A stretch of 64,000 bases of DNA from Mya arenaria (taxonomy: Eukaryota > Mollusca > Bivalvia > Myida > Myidae): assembly GCF_026914265.1 (NCBI RefSeq), contig NC_069135.1, forward strand, positions 16,918,406 to 16,982,405. The letters are read 5' to 3'. Shown here one piece after another: positions 24,401 through 35,136 of the stretch (positions are counted from its first letter, which is position 1; each line of letters starts with the position of its first letter). The notes under the pieces were generated by a model. The model did not search any database. It had not been told where the DNA came from and saw nothing but the letters and a program-made list of their open reading frames with translations. The translations under genes and the position numbers were made by a program.

Positions 24401-27400
24401 ATGGTTATTTAGAAAAGGTCAGTGGTACAGCAGCTCTTTAAGTGCATATGCATGGAAATAAGCCTCATATGTAAGGAAAGTGGTGTCATATGAAAGGATA
24501 ATGGTCTCATATGTATAGATAGTGGTGTCATATGTATGGAAAGTGGTCTCATATGTATATATAGTGACCTCATATGTATGGAAAGTGGTCTCATATGTAT
24601 AAATAGTGGTCTCATATGTATAGATAGTGGTCTCATATGTATGGAAAGTGGTCTCATATGCATTGATAGTGGTCTCATATGTATGGATAGTGGTCTCATA
24701 TGCATTGATAGTGGTCTCATATGTATGGAAAGTGGTCTCATATGCATTGATAGTGGTCTCATATGTATGGAAAGTGGTCTCATATGCATTGATAGTGGTC
24801 TCATATGTATGGAAAGTGGTCTCATATGTATGGCTAGTGGTCTCATATGTATAGAAAGTGGTCTCATATGTATAGATAGTGATCTCATATGCATTGATAG
24901 TGGTCTCATATGTATGGAAAGTGGTCTCATATGCATTGATAGTGGTCTCATATGTATGGCTAGTGGTCTCATATGTATGGAAAGTGGTCTCATATGCATT
25001 GATAGTGGTCTCATATGTATAGAAAGTGGTCTCATATGTATGGAAAGTGGTCTCATATGTATGGCTAGTGGTCTCATATGTATAGATAGTGATCTCATAT
25101 GCATTGATAGTGGTCTCATATGTATAGAAAGTGGTCTCATATGTATGGAAAGTGGTCTCATATGCATTGATAGTGGTCTCATATGTATGGAAAGTGGTCT
25201 CATATGCATTGATAGTGGTCTCATATGCATTGATAGTGGTCTCATATGTATGGAAAGTGGTCTCATATGCATTGTTAGTGGTCTCATATGTATGGAAAGT
25301 GGTCTCATATGTATAGATAGTGATCTCATATGCATTGATAGTGGTCTCATATGTATAGAAAGTGGTCTCATATGTATGGAAAGTGGTCTCATATGCATTG
25401 ATAGTGGTCTCATATGCATTGTTAGTGGTCTCATATGTATGGAAAGTGGTCTCATATGCATTGTTAGTGGTCTCATATGTATGGAAAGTGGTCTCATATG
25501 TATAGATAGTGATCTCATATGCATTGATAGTGGTCTCATATGTATAGAAAGTGGTCTCATATGTATGGAAAGTGGTCTCATATGTATGGCTAGTGGTCTC
25601 ATATGTATGGCTAGTGGTCTCATATGTATAGAAAGTGGTCTCATATGTATAGATAGTGGTCTCATATGCATTGATAGTGGTCTCATATGTATGGAAAGTT
25701 GTCTTGTATGCATTGATAGTGGTCTCATATGTATGGAAAGTGGTCTCATATGCATTGATAGTGGTCTCATATGTATGGAAAGTGGTCTCATATGCATGGA
25801 TAGTGGTCTCATATGCATTGTTAGTGGTCTCATATGTATGGAAAGTGGTCTCATATGCATTGATAGTGGTCTCATATGTATGGAAAGTGGTCTCATATAC
25901 ATTGATAGTGGTCTCATATGTATGGAAAGTGGTCTCATATGCATGGATAGTGGTCTCATATGCATTGTTAGTGGTCTCATATGTATGGAAAGTGGTCTCA
26001 TATGCATTGATAGTGATCTCATATGTATGGAAAGTGGTCTCATATGTATAGATAGTGATCTCATATGCATTGATAGTGGTCTCATATGTATAGAAAGTGG
26101 TCTCATATGTATGGAAAGTGGTCTCATATGTATGGATAGTGGTCTCATATGCATTGTTAGTGGTCTCATATGTATGGAAAGTGGTCTCATATGCATTGTT
26201 AGTGGTCTCATATGTATGGAAAGTGGTCTCATATGTATAGATAGTGATCTCATATGCATTGATAGTGGTCTCATATGTATAGAAAGTGGTCTCATATGTA
26301 TGGAAAGTGGTCTCATATGTATGGCTAGTGGTCTCATATGTATAGATAGTGATCTCATATGCATTGATAGTGGTCTCATATGTATAGATAGTGGTCTCAT
26401 ATGTATGGAAAGTGGTCTCATATGCATTGATAGTGGTCTCATATGCATTGTTAGTGGTCTCATATGTATGGAAAGTGGTCTCATATGCATTGTTAGTGGT
26501 CTCATATGTATGGAAAGTGGTCTCATATGTATAGATAGTGATCTCATATGCATTGATAGTGGTCTCATATGTATAGAAAGTGGTCTCATATGTATGGAAA
26601 GTGGTCTCATATGTATGGAAAGTGGTCTCATAATATGCATTGATAGTGGTCTCATATGTATGGAAAGTGGTCTCATATGCATTGATAGTGGTCTCATATG
26701 TATGGAAAGTGGTCTTCCTCTTACCTTTTGCATCCCTTGGAGTTTTGGGTTTCTCTTGCACCCGCGGGTCCTGTTTTCTCCAGCGATGCATAAGGTAGAT
26801 CCACACAGCTGCTCCAATTAACAGCACTCCAGCCACCAGTATGCCAATAAACCAACCATAATTGGACCCAATGGCCCGGGCAGCAGCTGAAAGGGTAATA
26901 TCACAATGAATGTACGGCTAGATATCTTTAGATATTTTTTCATCTTATATATTAACAGTTTTATTATACTGTAATCAACACACTTTATTAAACCTGACTG
27001 TATAACTTTCCAACAATCTAAGTACACTTAATTGAACCTGACTTTGTTAATATCCTAAAGCTTAAAGCTGCACTCTCACAGATATCATTTTTACAACTTT
27101 TTTTTATTTTTTGTCTTGGAAAAAGCAATTTTTTGCGTAAATATCTGCAAACCAATGATATTAAATTGCTGACAAAAAATCAGATCGTAGATTTTCATAT
27201 TTCCGTTCGATGGCTTAAACTGTTACTAACGGTTTAAGAAAAATGCATAAAACATCCATTTTTGAACTTAAATATAAAAATCTGCGAACTATTTTTTGTC
27301 AGCAGTCTTATATAACTGGTTTCCATGGATTTTCGCAAAAATTGGCTCGTTCCAAGACAAAAAAAAAAGTTGTCAAAATGTTCAATCTGTGAGAGTGCAG

Positions 27401-30400
27401 CTTTAAGTACCGTACCCTTAATTGAACCTGACTGTACAATTATACTAAAACCTAAGTACATGTAATTGAACCGGACTATTATTATCCTAGAACCGAAGTA
27501 AACTTAATTGAACCTGATTGTATAACTATCCAAGAACCGAAGAACACTTAATTGAACCTGATTGTATAACTATCCAAGAACCGAAGAACACTTAATTGAA
27601 CCTGATTGTATAACTATCCAAGAACCGAAGAACACTTAATTGAACCTGATTGTATAACTATCCAAGAACCGAAGAACACTTAATTGAACCTGATTGTATA
27701 ACTATCCAAGAACCGAAGAACACTTAATTGAACCTGATTGTATAACTATCCAAGAACCGAAGAACACTTAATTGAACCTGATTGTATAACTATCCAAGAA
27801 CAGAAGTACACTTAAGTGAACCTAACAGTACAACTATCCTAGAGCCTTGGGATATCCATTTTAAAATCATACAACTATGGAACAGAAATCGTAACAGAAA
27901 ATGTCATAATAATTTCTGAAGTTATTTAGGTTCCAATACATAGTTGATGTTTTAATTTATTGAACAAAAACTTCATAAATCAGTATAAGAAAGTTGTAAT
28001 GATAAAATGAAAACTACAGGGACATGCCTAGTAGCCCAAACATGATTTTATGATTTAAAAGGCACAAAGCAAAGGCCCAGCAGACACTAATCTAAATCAT
28101 TACCAAAGCCTACAGTTCCAACGTTCTGAACCTCGCTGCTGGCCCTGTACAAGCCATCATAAGCTGTGACCCTGACCTCGTAGTATGTGCCCCGTTCAAG
28201 TCCATTAATGGCCTTGTAGTTGTTGATGATCTCATCTGTAGACCTCTGCCAGTCAGAATGCCCTGAAAAAACACAGGTAACTTCTGTAAAAGTTGTTAGA
28301 GTAGGGTAGGTCACCAAAAAAGACCAACAGGTAAATAAGGTTGGAGAAATAGGGTAAGTCAAATAAGTAAAAGTTGGTAGGTAAACATAGAGCTTAAAAA
28401 TTGGTGATGAAATTTTAGAATTTTAGCTAATATTATAAATTTATGACTCTAACAACATGAAATAACATAAAATGTAGTTGTTATATAGATTGATATATGA
28501 TTGATATATAGTCTGGATTAATTAGAGATCATCTAATCATCTGAGGACATGTTTTCTCGCAAAATGTTGCCACAAACGTGTAATACATGTAGCCAAATAT
28601 CTTAGATATTTGGATTGAATAAACAGACATTACCAAACCAAAAGTAGTTTACTTAGCTTTATCCTAAAAAAATGACTTAAATATGTTCCAGAAAATAGGG
28701 CTGGTTAATATGCTGTCCTTAATAACTTTGTACTGGTTTTCATGACTACTATGACTTGTTTTACCTTCCTTCCTGTACTCCACGTAGTGCACAATGTGTT
28801 TGCCAAAGTAGGCATCTGGGACCCAGGTCACATTGAAACTGTTCTCATGTACATTGTAGATCTCAAACTTGGGCGTGCCAATAGCTGAAGCATGTAAAAA
28901 ATATAATGATGTAGATAAAAAACTAAATGGTCAGTCGCAGGCTTTCACTTCCGCCTACCGTCAAGATGAAGGGTAATTGTAGTCAATATTTGATATGTAT
29001 GACTATACTGATCATTTTGAAGACACTTAAAAAAAAGTTTGATAGATGGGGAAAAATTATTACTTAATATGCAGGGTTTCCAAAAAGATGTGTACCTGGT
29101 GCATCCAATAGGACATTTAATGTATTATACATTTTAATGTATATAAACAGAATAAAATGGTCATCTTGCCACCTGTTTTAAAGGACACCCCCCCCCCCCC
29201 CCCCTAACCTGTCATTTATATGATATATAAATGTCATAAAAATGTCTTATATCATAAATCATATTTCGTCAGCATGAAATAATGTCATTAAATATTTTTG
29301 ATAAATAACTCATGTAATAACTTTTGCTCCGACGTCATAACTGAAAAGCGTCAAAAGTGAGTGTTGTTTACATGTTTATGTATTTAGCACTGTAAATAAT
29401 CAAATAAGTATCTTTGATATGAATAGAAACTTTTGTTGTCATTCATTACAAAATTTATTGACTTACTTATTTTAGTTTTAAAAGTTCGCTAGGCATATTT
29501 TTTTATTTTTGAATATTTAATCAGTTTTTGTATTTGAATGATTATAAGTACTCCTGTAATATTTTATAGAGATATATTCTCAATATCAAAGAAACATCTA
29601 ACTTAAACACGGCTGCGGACTCTTATCTTTGATATCAGGGAGCCATTCTGGCACACTGTAACAGCCTCAGTTGAAATTCAGCACACATTTCCTGACTCTT
29701 GACATCTACTCCATTATAGTGTCTAATTTTAGAACACTAGTTTTCCAACACTTAACTCTCTACTTGTTCAACCAGTGACCAACAAAAATCTACTGAAAAG
29801 CTTGATATCATAAGAAATTTTGGTAAACCAATAAAAAAACTGAATGGTTTACATTTAATCTAATTTATTAAAAATGTTTTACTAATATGATTCAATGACT
29901 TAAAAGTAAAATAAGTTCATGCTTATATGAGTAGGTAGGTTAATAATGGCTGTATACCCATGACACATGTCCATTTCTTTAGAATTACAATTTACTTCTC
30001 TGCTTGCAAGACAAAATTTATCATGATTTCAGATTATTAACTCATATGTAGGTGTCATAAAATATATGCATACACTATAGATCATATCTAAAAGAAAAAA
30101 AAAATCTGGATCAAATTATCACCTTATCGAAACGTCTGTTTTTTTACAAAAGATAAACATAAAGGACACTCAGTTGGGTTACACTTTCACACCAACCAGC
30201 CACCCATCTGGCAGACAAAACCTTGATTAAGAGGACAACTGTCATATGTTGCATTATTGTTGCTTCTCAGAGAATCCTGTTTAAAACAGGTAAGACAGTA
30301 GTATGGACCATACTTGTGACACAAAGTGAATATGTTAGATCTGATGATAATCCTGATAAAAAAAACTTTATAGAACATCAATCATATTCAAACATTTACA

Positions 30401-32101
30401 AAGAATATTTGGCATGAATATGTTGAACTCACCAGCCTTTTCAGTTGTTGAAGCCTCAATAAATGATCCCTCTCCACGTCCAAACTGTGTGCGTGCATAC
30501 ACGTGTATCCGATACTTCATGTTGGGCAAGAGACCACTCAGCACCGCACTCACAGAATTGGGGTCATTTATCTGTTCACTGCGGTCATGTAGGGAGCCAA
30601 GGGCTAGGCCATCAACTAGAAGAAAGATAGACCATAGTGTTCATTATTGAAAAGAACCTTATTACGTCAATTTAATGTATGCTTTACTTGTAATTAATAC
30701 ATTGATTTTCTGATCCTTATGCCAAATCTAACCAGTCTGGTAGGCGATGTCATATCCCCTGATGATGCCATTTCTGTCTTCATTTAGGGGAGGCAACCAC
30801 ACCAGGGTGAAAGAGTTACTGCTCCGGATTCTCGCCTCCAGCATGTTCACTGGGCCAGGCACTGAAAAATCATACATACAAAGTAATTCCTATATAAGAC
30901 ACTCATTTGACTTTGAAAACTTTTAGCACTTTATGTATTAGATAGTCAATAACCAAGGCCTAAATACGATAATGTCATATGCCGTAACAACACAACACAA
31001 ACCTCCTTCATAAGTTGTAAAAGTTATCGGATCTGAAGGTCGGCCAACATAGAAGTTGTTGGTAACACAGATCTGGAGGCTGATGGCTGCATTCTGGGGC
31101 AAGTTACGCATAATGTAGCTGGACTTTATGGACTGACTCCCCGCAGGGACTTCCTTGGGCAGGACCTCAACCCATGATACCTCTCTCTCCTGGAACGTGC
31201 TCATTTTCTCGTCTACTCGCCAAAACTGAACCTGGTTACAGTGAGTAAAAAGACTTGGTAGCTGAGAGTATCGAATCAGTTTGAAAGATTTTTCAGTTAG
31301 AAAAGCCTTTTAAATAGGACTTTTGTGAATGTATGATCTTGGAATGACAATTGCTAAAAGTATTGCTTTATATGTATCAAAGCATTGCATATTCATTTAA
31401 ATATAAAAGTAAATTTAATAAAATGACCATTAAAGCCACCAAAAGGCAATGAGCAGTTATCTCGATCCCCTTACCTTGAAAGCCCTGAACTCTCCATGTA
31501 TCTGTGCGATGGCTCCGGATTCCTCAAGCCAGATTTTGTCCCAGGTCCAGGTCAGCTTGACTGTCGATGCAGAGATATCGGACACCTCCACATTCTTCAC
31601 TATCGCTCCAGGTACTTAACAACATAGATGCAGTGTTAAGGTAAGGTATCACTAAAAGTCTCAACACTACCATGTAAATAAGTGCATTGTAATATATAGA
31701 TATACTCTTAACAATGATATTGCAAAACCTAACTTCATTTACATTCCAAGTTTACTTTTGGTTTAAAAAGTTAAAATTTTCAAGAAGTACCTATAATAAT
31801 TTCAACAATGCAGCTAGTAGATGGATCAAGTGCCCATAGATCCAAACATAAAGTGGCAAAACTTACCATCTTCATAAGAATACAGAGTCTTTTCCTGTGC
31901 CTCTGTGGTGGAATCTCCAATGCTGTTTTTAGCCTGGACCCTTACTGCATACGGGAAGTAAGGGTCTGTTGCCATGTGTTCCAGTGTGTTGTTCATCCAG
32001 TTATCCACATTATAGGTGGTTCCCTGCGCAATGCTGCCACGTTGTCGTACGGTCACCTGGTACTTGAAGCCGGGGCCATTGTGTTCTAGAAGGTTCATTG
32101 G
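21449..32101 (-). CDS. L1CAM/neuroglian-like adhesion receptor, C-terminal twelve exons (copy 1)
   Basis: Twelve exons (given high to low) join in phase: 32101-31867, 31614-31475, 31231-31003, 30861-30733, 30615-30433, 28884-28765, 28262-28104, 26886-26725, 24135-24081, 22510-22490, 22173-21904, 21638-21449 (stop TAA), about 630 residues. The first seven encode three complete fibronectin III domains and the end of a fourth; EHNGPGFKYQVTVRQ, VNMLEARIRSSNSF and KYRIHVYARTQFGRG are typical of the L1/neuroglian family. Exon 26886 gives GWFIG, a hydrophobic segment of about 20 residues, then basic HRWRKQ: a single-pass type I membrane protein. The cytoplasmic tail is very rich in Asp, Arg and Tyr, lacks the FIGQY ankyrin-binding motif of classical L1 proteins, and ends in VTDL, a class I PDZ-ligand pattern. 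Ig domains and signal peptide are absent because the copy is cut near 32660. Without its promoter this copy is probably not expressed normally. Confidence 0.8.
22511..23216. other. Receptor intron sequence (copy 1)
   Basis: AT-rich intron between the 21-nt exon (22490-22510) and the 61-bp array. It contains a short gaccttgaccttgaacc stretch near 22950-23060 related to the dispersed repeats. Copy 2 lacks about 35 bp near 22630-22665. No exon was seen. Confidence 0.4.
23217..24079. repeat. 61-bp minisatellite beginning at a receptor splice donor (copy 1)
   Basis: About fourteen units of 61 bp (core: ataatctacagcatccaagt, then tgttgaattggtaggtga). On the gene's strand the array begins directly after the donor of exon 24135-24081 (GATAG|GTAAGATTG); the first unit is the most diverged. 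Two main variants alternate (cagcatccaagtcaaatcag and cagcatccaagtcatatca). Copy 2 has one more unit. Confidence 0.92.
24136..24474. other. Receptor intron sequence between exon 24135-24081 and the 21-bp array
   Basis: Short AT-rich segment holding the acceptor side of this intron (tttctag|CCAAG at 24135) and a polypyrimidine stretch on the minus strand. Nothing else was recognised. Confidence 0.4.
24475..26715. repeat. 21-bp minisatellite in a receptor intron, open in the exon frame (copy 1)
   Basis: About 107 tandem units of 21 bp. The plus-strand consensus is gtatggaaagtggtctcata. The conserved half is agtggtctcatatg; the variable half takes a small set of states. On the gene's strand the array starts about ten bases after the donor of the transmembrane exon (AAAAG|GTAAGAGGAAGACC). 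Because 21 is divisible by three and the unit lacks stops in those frames, two minus frames stay open for about 800 codons (repeats ETTFHTY and MRPLSIH) and one plus frame for about 760 codons (MESGLIC). The ETTFHTY frame is continuous with the transmembrane exon. A 9-unit higher-order block (189 bp) recurs. I call it a repeat because splicing of this intron gives a phase-consistent receptor tail. Confidence 0.92.
26985..27840. repeat. 44-bp minisatellite interrupted by a foldback element (copy 1)
   Basis: Units of 44 bp contain cttaattgaacctgattgta and ctatccaagaaccgaagaac. The right part (27480-27800) is nearly homogeneous; the left part (26985-27060 and 27403-27480) is diverged. A 337-bp inverted-repeat element sits inside the array at 27066-27402. 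It lies in the receptor intron upstream of the transmembrane exon. Confidence 0.85.
27066..27402. mobile_element. Foldback MITE with TTAA flanks (copy 1)
   Basis: Ends are perfect inverted repeats (agctgcactctcacag / ctgtgagagtgcagct). Inverted similarity extends inward over most of the element (ttgtcttgga / tccaagacaa, cagcaat-type blocks). TTAA directly flanks both ends (27062-27065 and 27403-27406). TTAA targets are characteristic of piggyBac elements, so a piggyBac-derived MITE is likely. The surrounding 44-bp repeat contains TTAA, which would supply the target. Confidence 0.8.
28263..30432. other. Receptor introns (copy 1)
   Basis: AT-rich introns flanking the exon at 28884-28765. A run of 18-20 cytosines lies near 29188-29206. 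No other exon, repeat array or element with definable ends was found. Confidence 0.4.
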
Positions 32102-32660
32102 CTAGGGGAATAGAAATTGCATGAAATCTCTAGTTTATCAATTATACCTGCAATGTGAATTTTTTTTCCTCATGAAGTGTAACTTCATTGTATTGAATAA
32201 TTCAACAAGACATAAAATTGTTCTACAAATAAACTCTGCAATATTTTACACACAAAAAAAATATACTGATATGACAATTCTTATTACGTCTTCTTATTTA
32301 CAAGAACTTCATTTCAAACCATATTTATAACCCATACCCTCAAAAAATGTTTAAAAATCTTAATGTTACATATTTTTTATCTTAAACCAACAGGAATGTC
32401 ATTGGTGCAAATGATGGTTAAACAATGAATAACACTTTTATTAGAGTACCATCCTTTAAAACCCACTTTACAAGACATATACAATCTTCAGAAATCATAA
32501 CTAGAACTCCGCGAGTCAGATGTGTAGCCTGACAAATTATTTACTGTCGACATTATAGCTGTTAGACTGGCATTTTATTCATTTATAGACAATGATGTTG
32601 CCATTTAACTTTCAAGTGTAGGTGGCATTTGACAGTGCGGACTGAATTGGGAAAGATATC
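32102..32660. other. End of copy 1 and novel duplication junction
   Basis: AT-rich sequence upstream (on the minus strand) of the last visible receptor exon. Homology to the start of the repeated block begins near 32659 (atggtattcaggatgtg). The sequence just left of it does not resemble the left flank of copy 1, which marks this point as the junction between the copies. Only about 8 bp of shared sequence (atggtatt) is seen at the edge. Confidence 0.65.
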
Positions 32661-35136
32661 CATGGTATTCAGGATGTGTAAACCAGCAGTTATATACACA
32701 CCCAAATGAATTGCTCATTTTCTGACATCAATGTTTGTTACATACACATTCTCAATGACATTCTTTAACATTTTAGCGCTAATTGTGCTCCTTTGTCACC
32801 TAAAGCCGATGCCCGAGTGCATTTGAAGTATGGTGTGAAAAACTATGGCATGATCACAAGTTCGAAATAAGAATTGATAAATTAAATAGGTGCGAAATAC
32901 CAAATCGGGACCGTAATTAATAGGAATGGCCAATGATTTCGGACTAGCCATTTCAGACAAAAGATTAAAAATTTAGTTAAACAAAGGAGTAAAATCGGGA
33001 TCGATTTTTCTTTTGGAAATAGGGATAATTTCGGATAAACGGTGTTCAGAATAGCGGTGTTCAACTGTATATGAAAAGTGAAGAAACACAAAAGAAAAGG
33101 TTATTGAATGTAGGTGTGAAGTTGTTTTGTCTGTATTTCTGATAATTATTTGGATTTTGACTTATTCCAAGTAAGAAAGCTATTGTTGACAATCAACCAA
33201 ATTAAAAAAAAGCTTTAAATAGTTGATTAATTTAATATAGCAATTTACCATGAAATTTTTGTCCATCCAAACAAAAGAGGTCACATTAACAGTGGGCGAT
33301 TTCCTGGATGTCAGGTGATATTTTTTATTCTCAATTTACATCATTGTTCTCATTAGTTACCCGTGATCTTGATTTAACCTACTTATTAAATAAGATAGGG
33401 TTAGGTCTGTTAGATTAAAGCTATATTAACAAAGTAAGACCACACCAATTTTATTTATTTTTCTATAGATTCTGTGAGTTGTTTTTTAAGTGAGTGAGCA
33501 TTTAAAAAAAAGAATATTTTTTTATAACCTAAAAAAGTAAAGCAAGCTTTTCATTTTATAATCAATATAAAGATGACAGTTTTAACCCATTTGAACACAA
33601 TCTTGCACTATTAGACAATGAAAAAATTAAATGTTCCAATACTTGCTATTCACTTAATAGTTTTGTAAGAGTATGAAAAGAAGGTCAACCAAAGTTCTAA
33701 GATGATAATGACAGATTTTAAGAAAACTAACTCATTTTAATCAAAATAGTTTTAATCCTGCTGTCAGAAATTTGTTTGAAACAACTTATCTACCCAAATA
33801 ACTTGATAATCATTTGCAATTTTATTTATACAATTAAGTTATGTATCTATTTTGGAAATTTAAAAAAAGAAGAAAGGTTAGTTGTGTGTTTTTGCATTTT
33901 TTAATATGTTCATTTCTTTCAGCAGCAAGCTATCAGTGCATGTGTTTACAAAGGCAGCATAAAAGAAAATTAGGATATATATATTCTTGAATTCATCGTG
34001 ACAGAAGAGCGCAATACATAAACATGCACTTGTATTGTAATGAGAAAGTATAGTAGAGCAAGCATAAGAAATACATACTATGATACACAAAATAAAGAAA
34101 CTACATTGTAAATCAGCTTTTTGATTTATATCGTTTGAAATCACTCTAAAGGCAATGACATGTTCTTACCAAAAATGAACAGTTTATTAAGAATTTTGCT
34201 ATGGTCAGGGAGTTGTTTATTTCCTCTACCTATTTTTCAGTCTTTCAGATCCAGTTTTCCTTTCTATACTGATTGCTTTTTATGACAGATATTTATACGA
34301 AATTGTTGTTTTTGTCAGTATTTTGTAAAAAAGCAACACGCTCAGGCAGCATTTTAGACTAAACAGTGAAACACATTCCTTTTGGCTTAAAGGGACTATA
34401 CACCAGATTGGCACCAAACCATTTTTTTTTTTCGCTATTGTTAATTTAGATTCCAGATCGATAATCACTTGTCACTTTGGGTGTCAATTGCTCTTGCGGA
34501 TTAAACAAACATTCAGATCATGCATTGAGGCTCCCTTCAGGTGATACCGACCCTCACACTGAAATTCTCTCGGGTCAAAACTGAAGCATACTACAAATTT
34601 ATGATGCGTCTATTTTGGGTCATTTACGATTTCTGTGCGTCAAAACCCGGGAGCTGGGGTGACTTGGAAGCCCTGACTGTATAGCCCCATTAAGGCTTTT
34701 ACATCATCGCGGTCATCAGGTAGAATTCTAGCTGTGATTATTATGACTATGATCATATAATAACCTATTCAGCAAAAAATTCTCAGTCTAATGATAGGTA
34801 CATTATTTTAAATAACTGTTGAAATATTTCTTGAAGTTTGATTCCCATTGAAGTGGATCAAGTGAAATATGTTTTCCGGAGGCTGCCATTTACCTTTACA
34901 AAAAGTGTAAATCAAGCAAACATCCTGTTCAAAACGCTACATTTCACAGCATGTTATTTCTACCCAAGCTCAGGACAACAACCGGACAAAAAGTAGTGTA
35001 AATCACCGCTATTTAAAACGCTTTATTTCACAGCATGATATTTAAACCCACGGTCAAGATAAGAACTTGACACACAGTAGTGTTAATCACCCCTGTTTAA
35101 ATCTCACCATCTCACAGCTTGTTATTCCTACCCTAG
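32660..35136. repeat. Start of copy 2 of the large duplication (MAEL intron part)
   Basis: Near-identical to 2313-4773, with scattered substitutions and small indels (for example four extra bases aaat near 32881). It holds no exon. It shows that the repeated block begins inside MAEL, upstream of the exon at 35137. Confidence 0.85.

Noticed and set aside
24409-26836. Very long open frames on both strands (about 760-805 codons)
   Set aside because: They are produced by a 21-bp unit without stops in those frames. Several overlapping frames are open at once and phase-consistent spliced exons flank the array. Only the intron-retention possibility was kept, as a finding.
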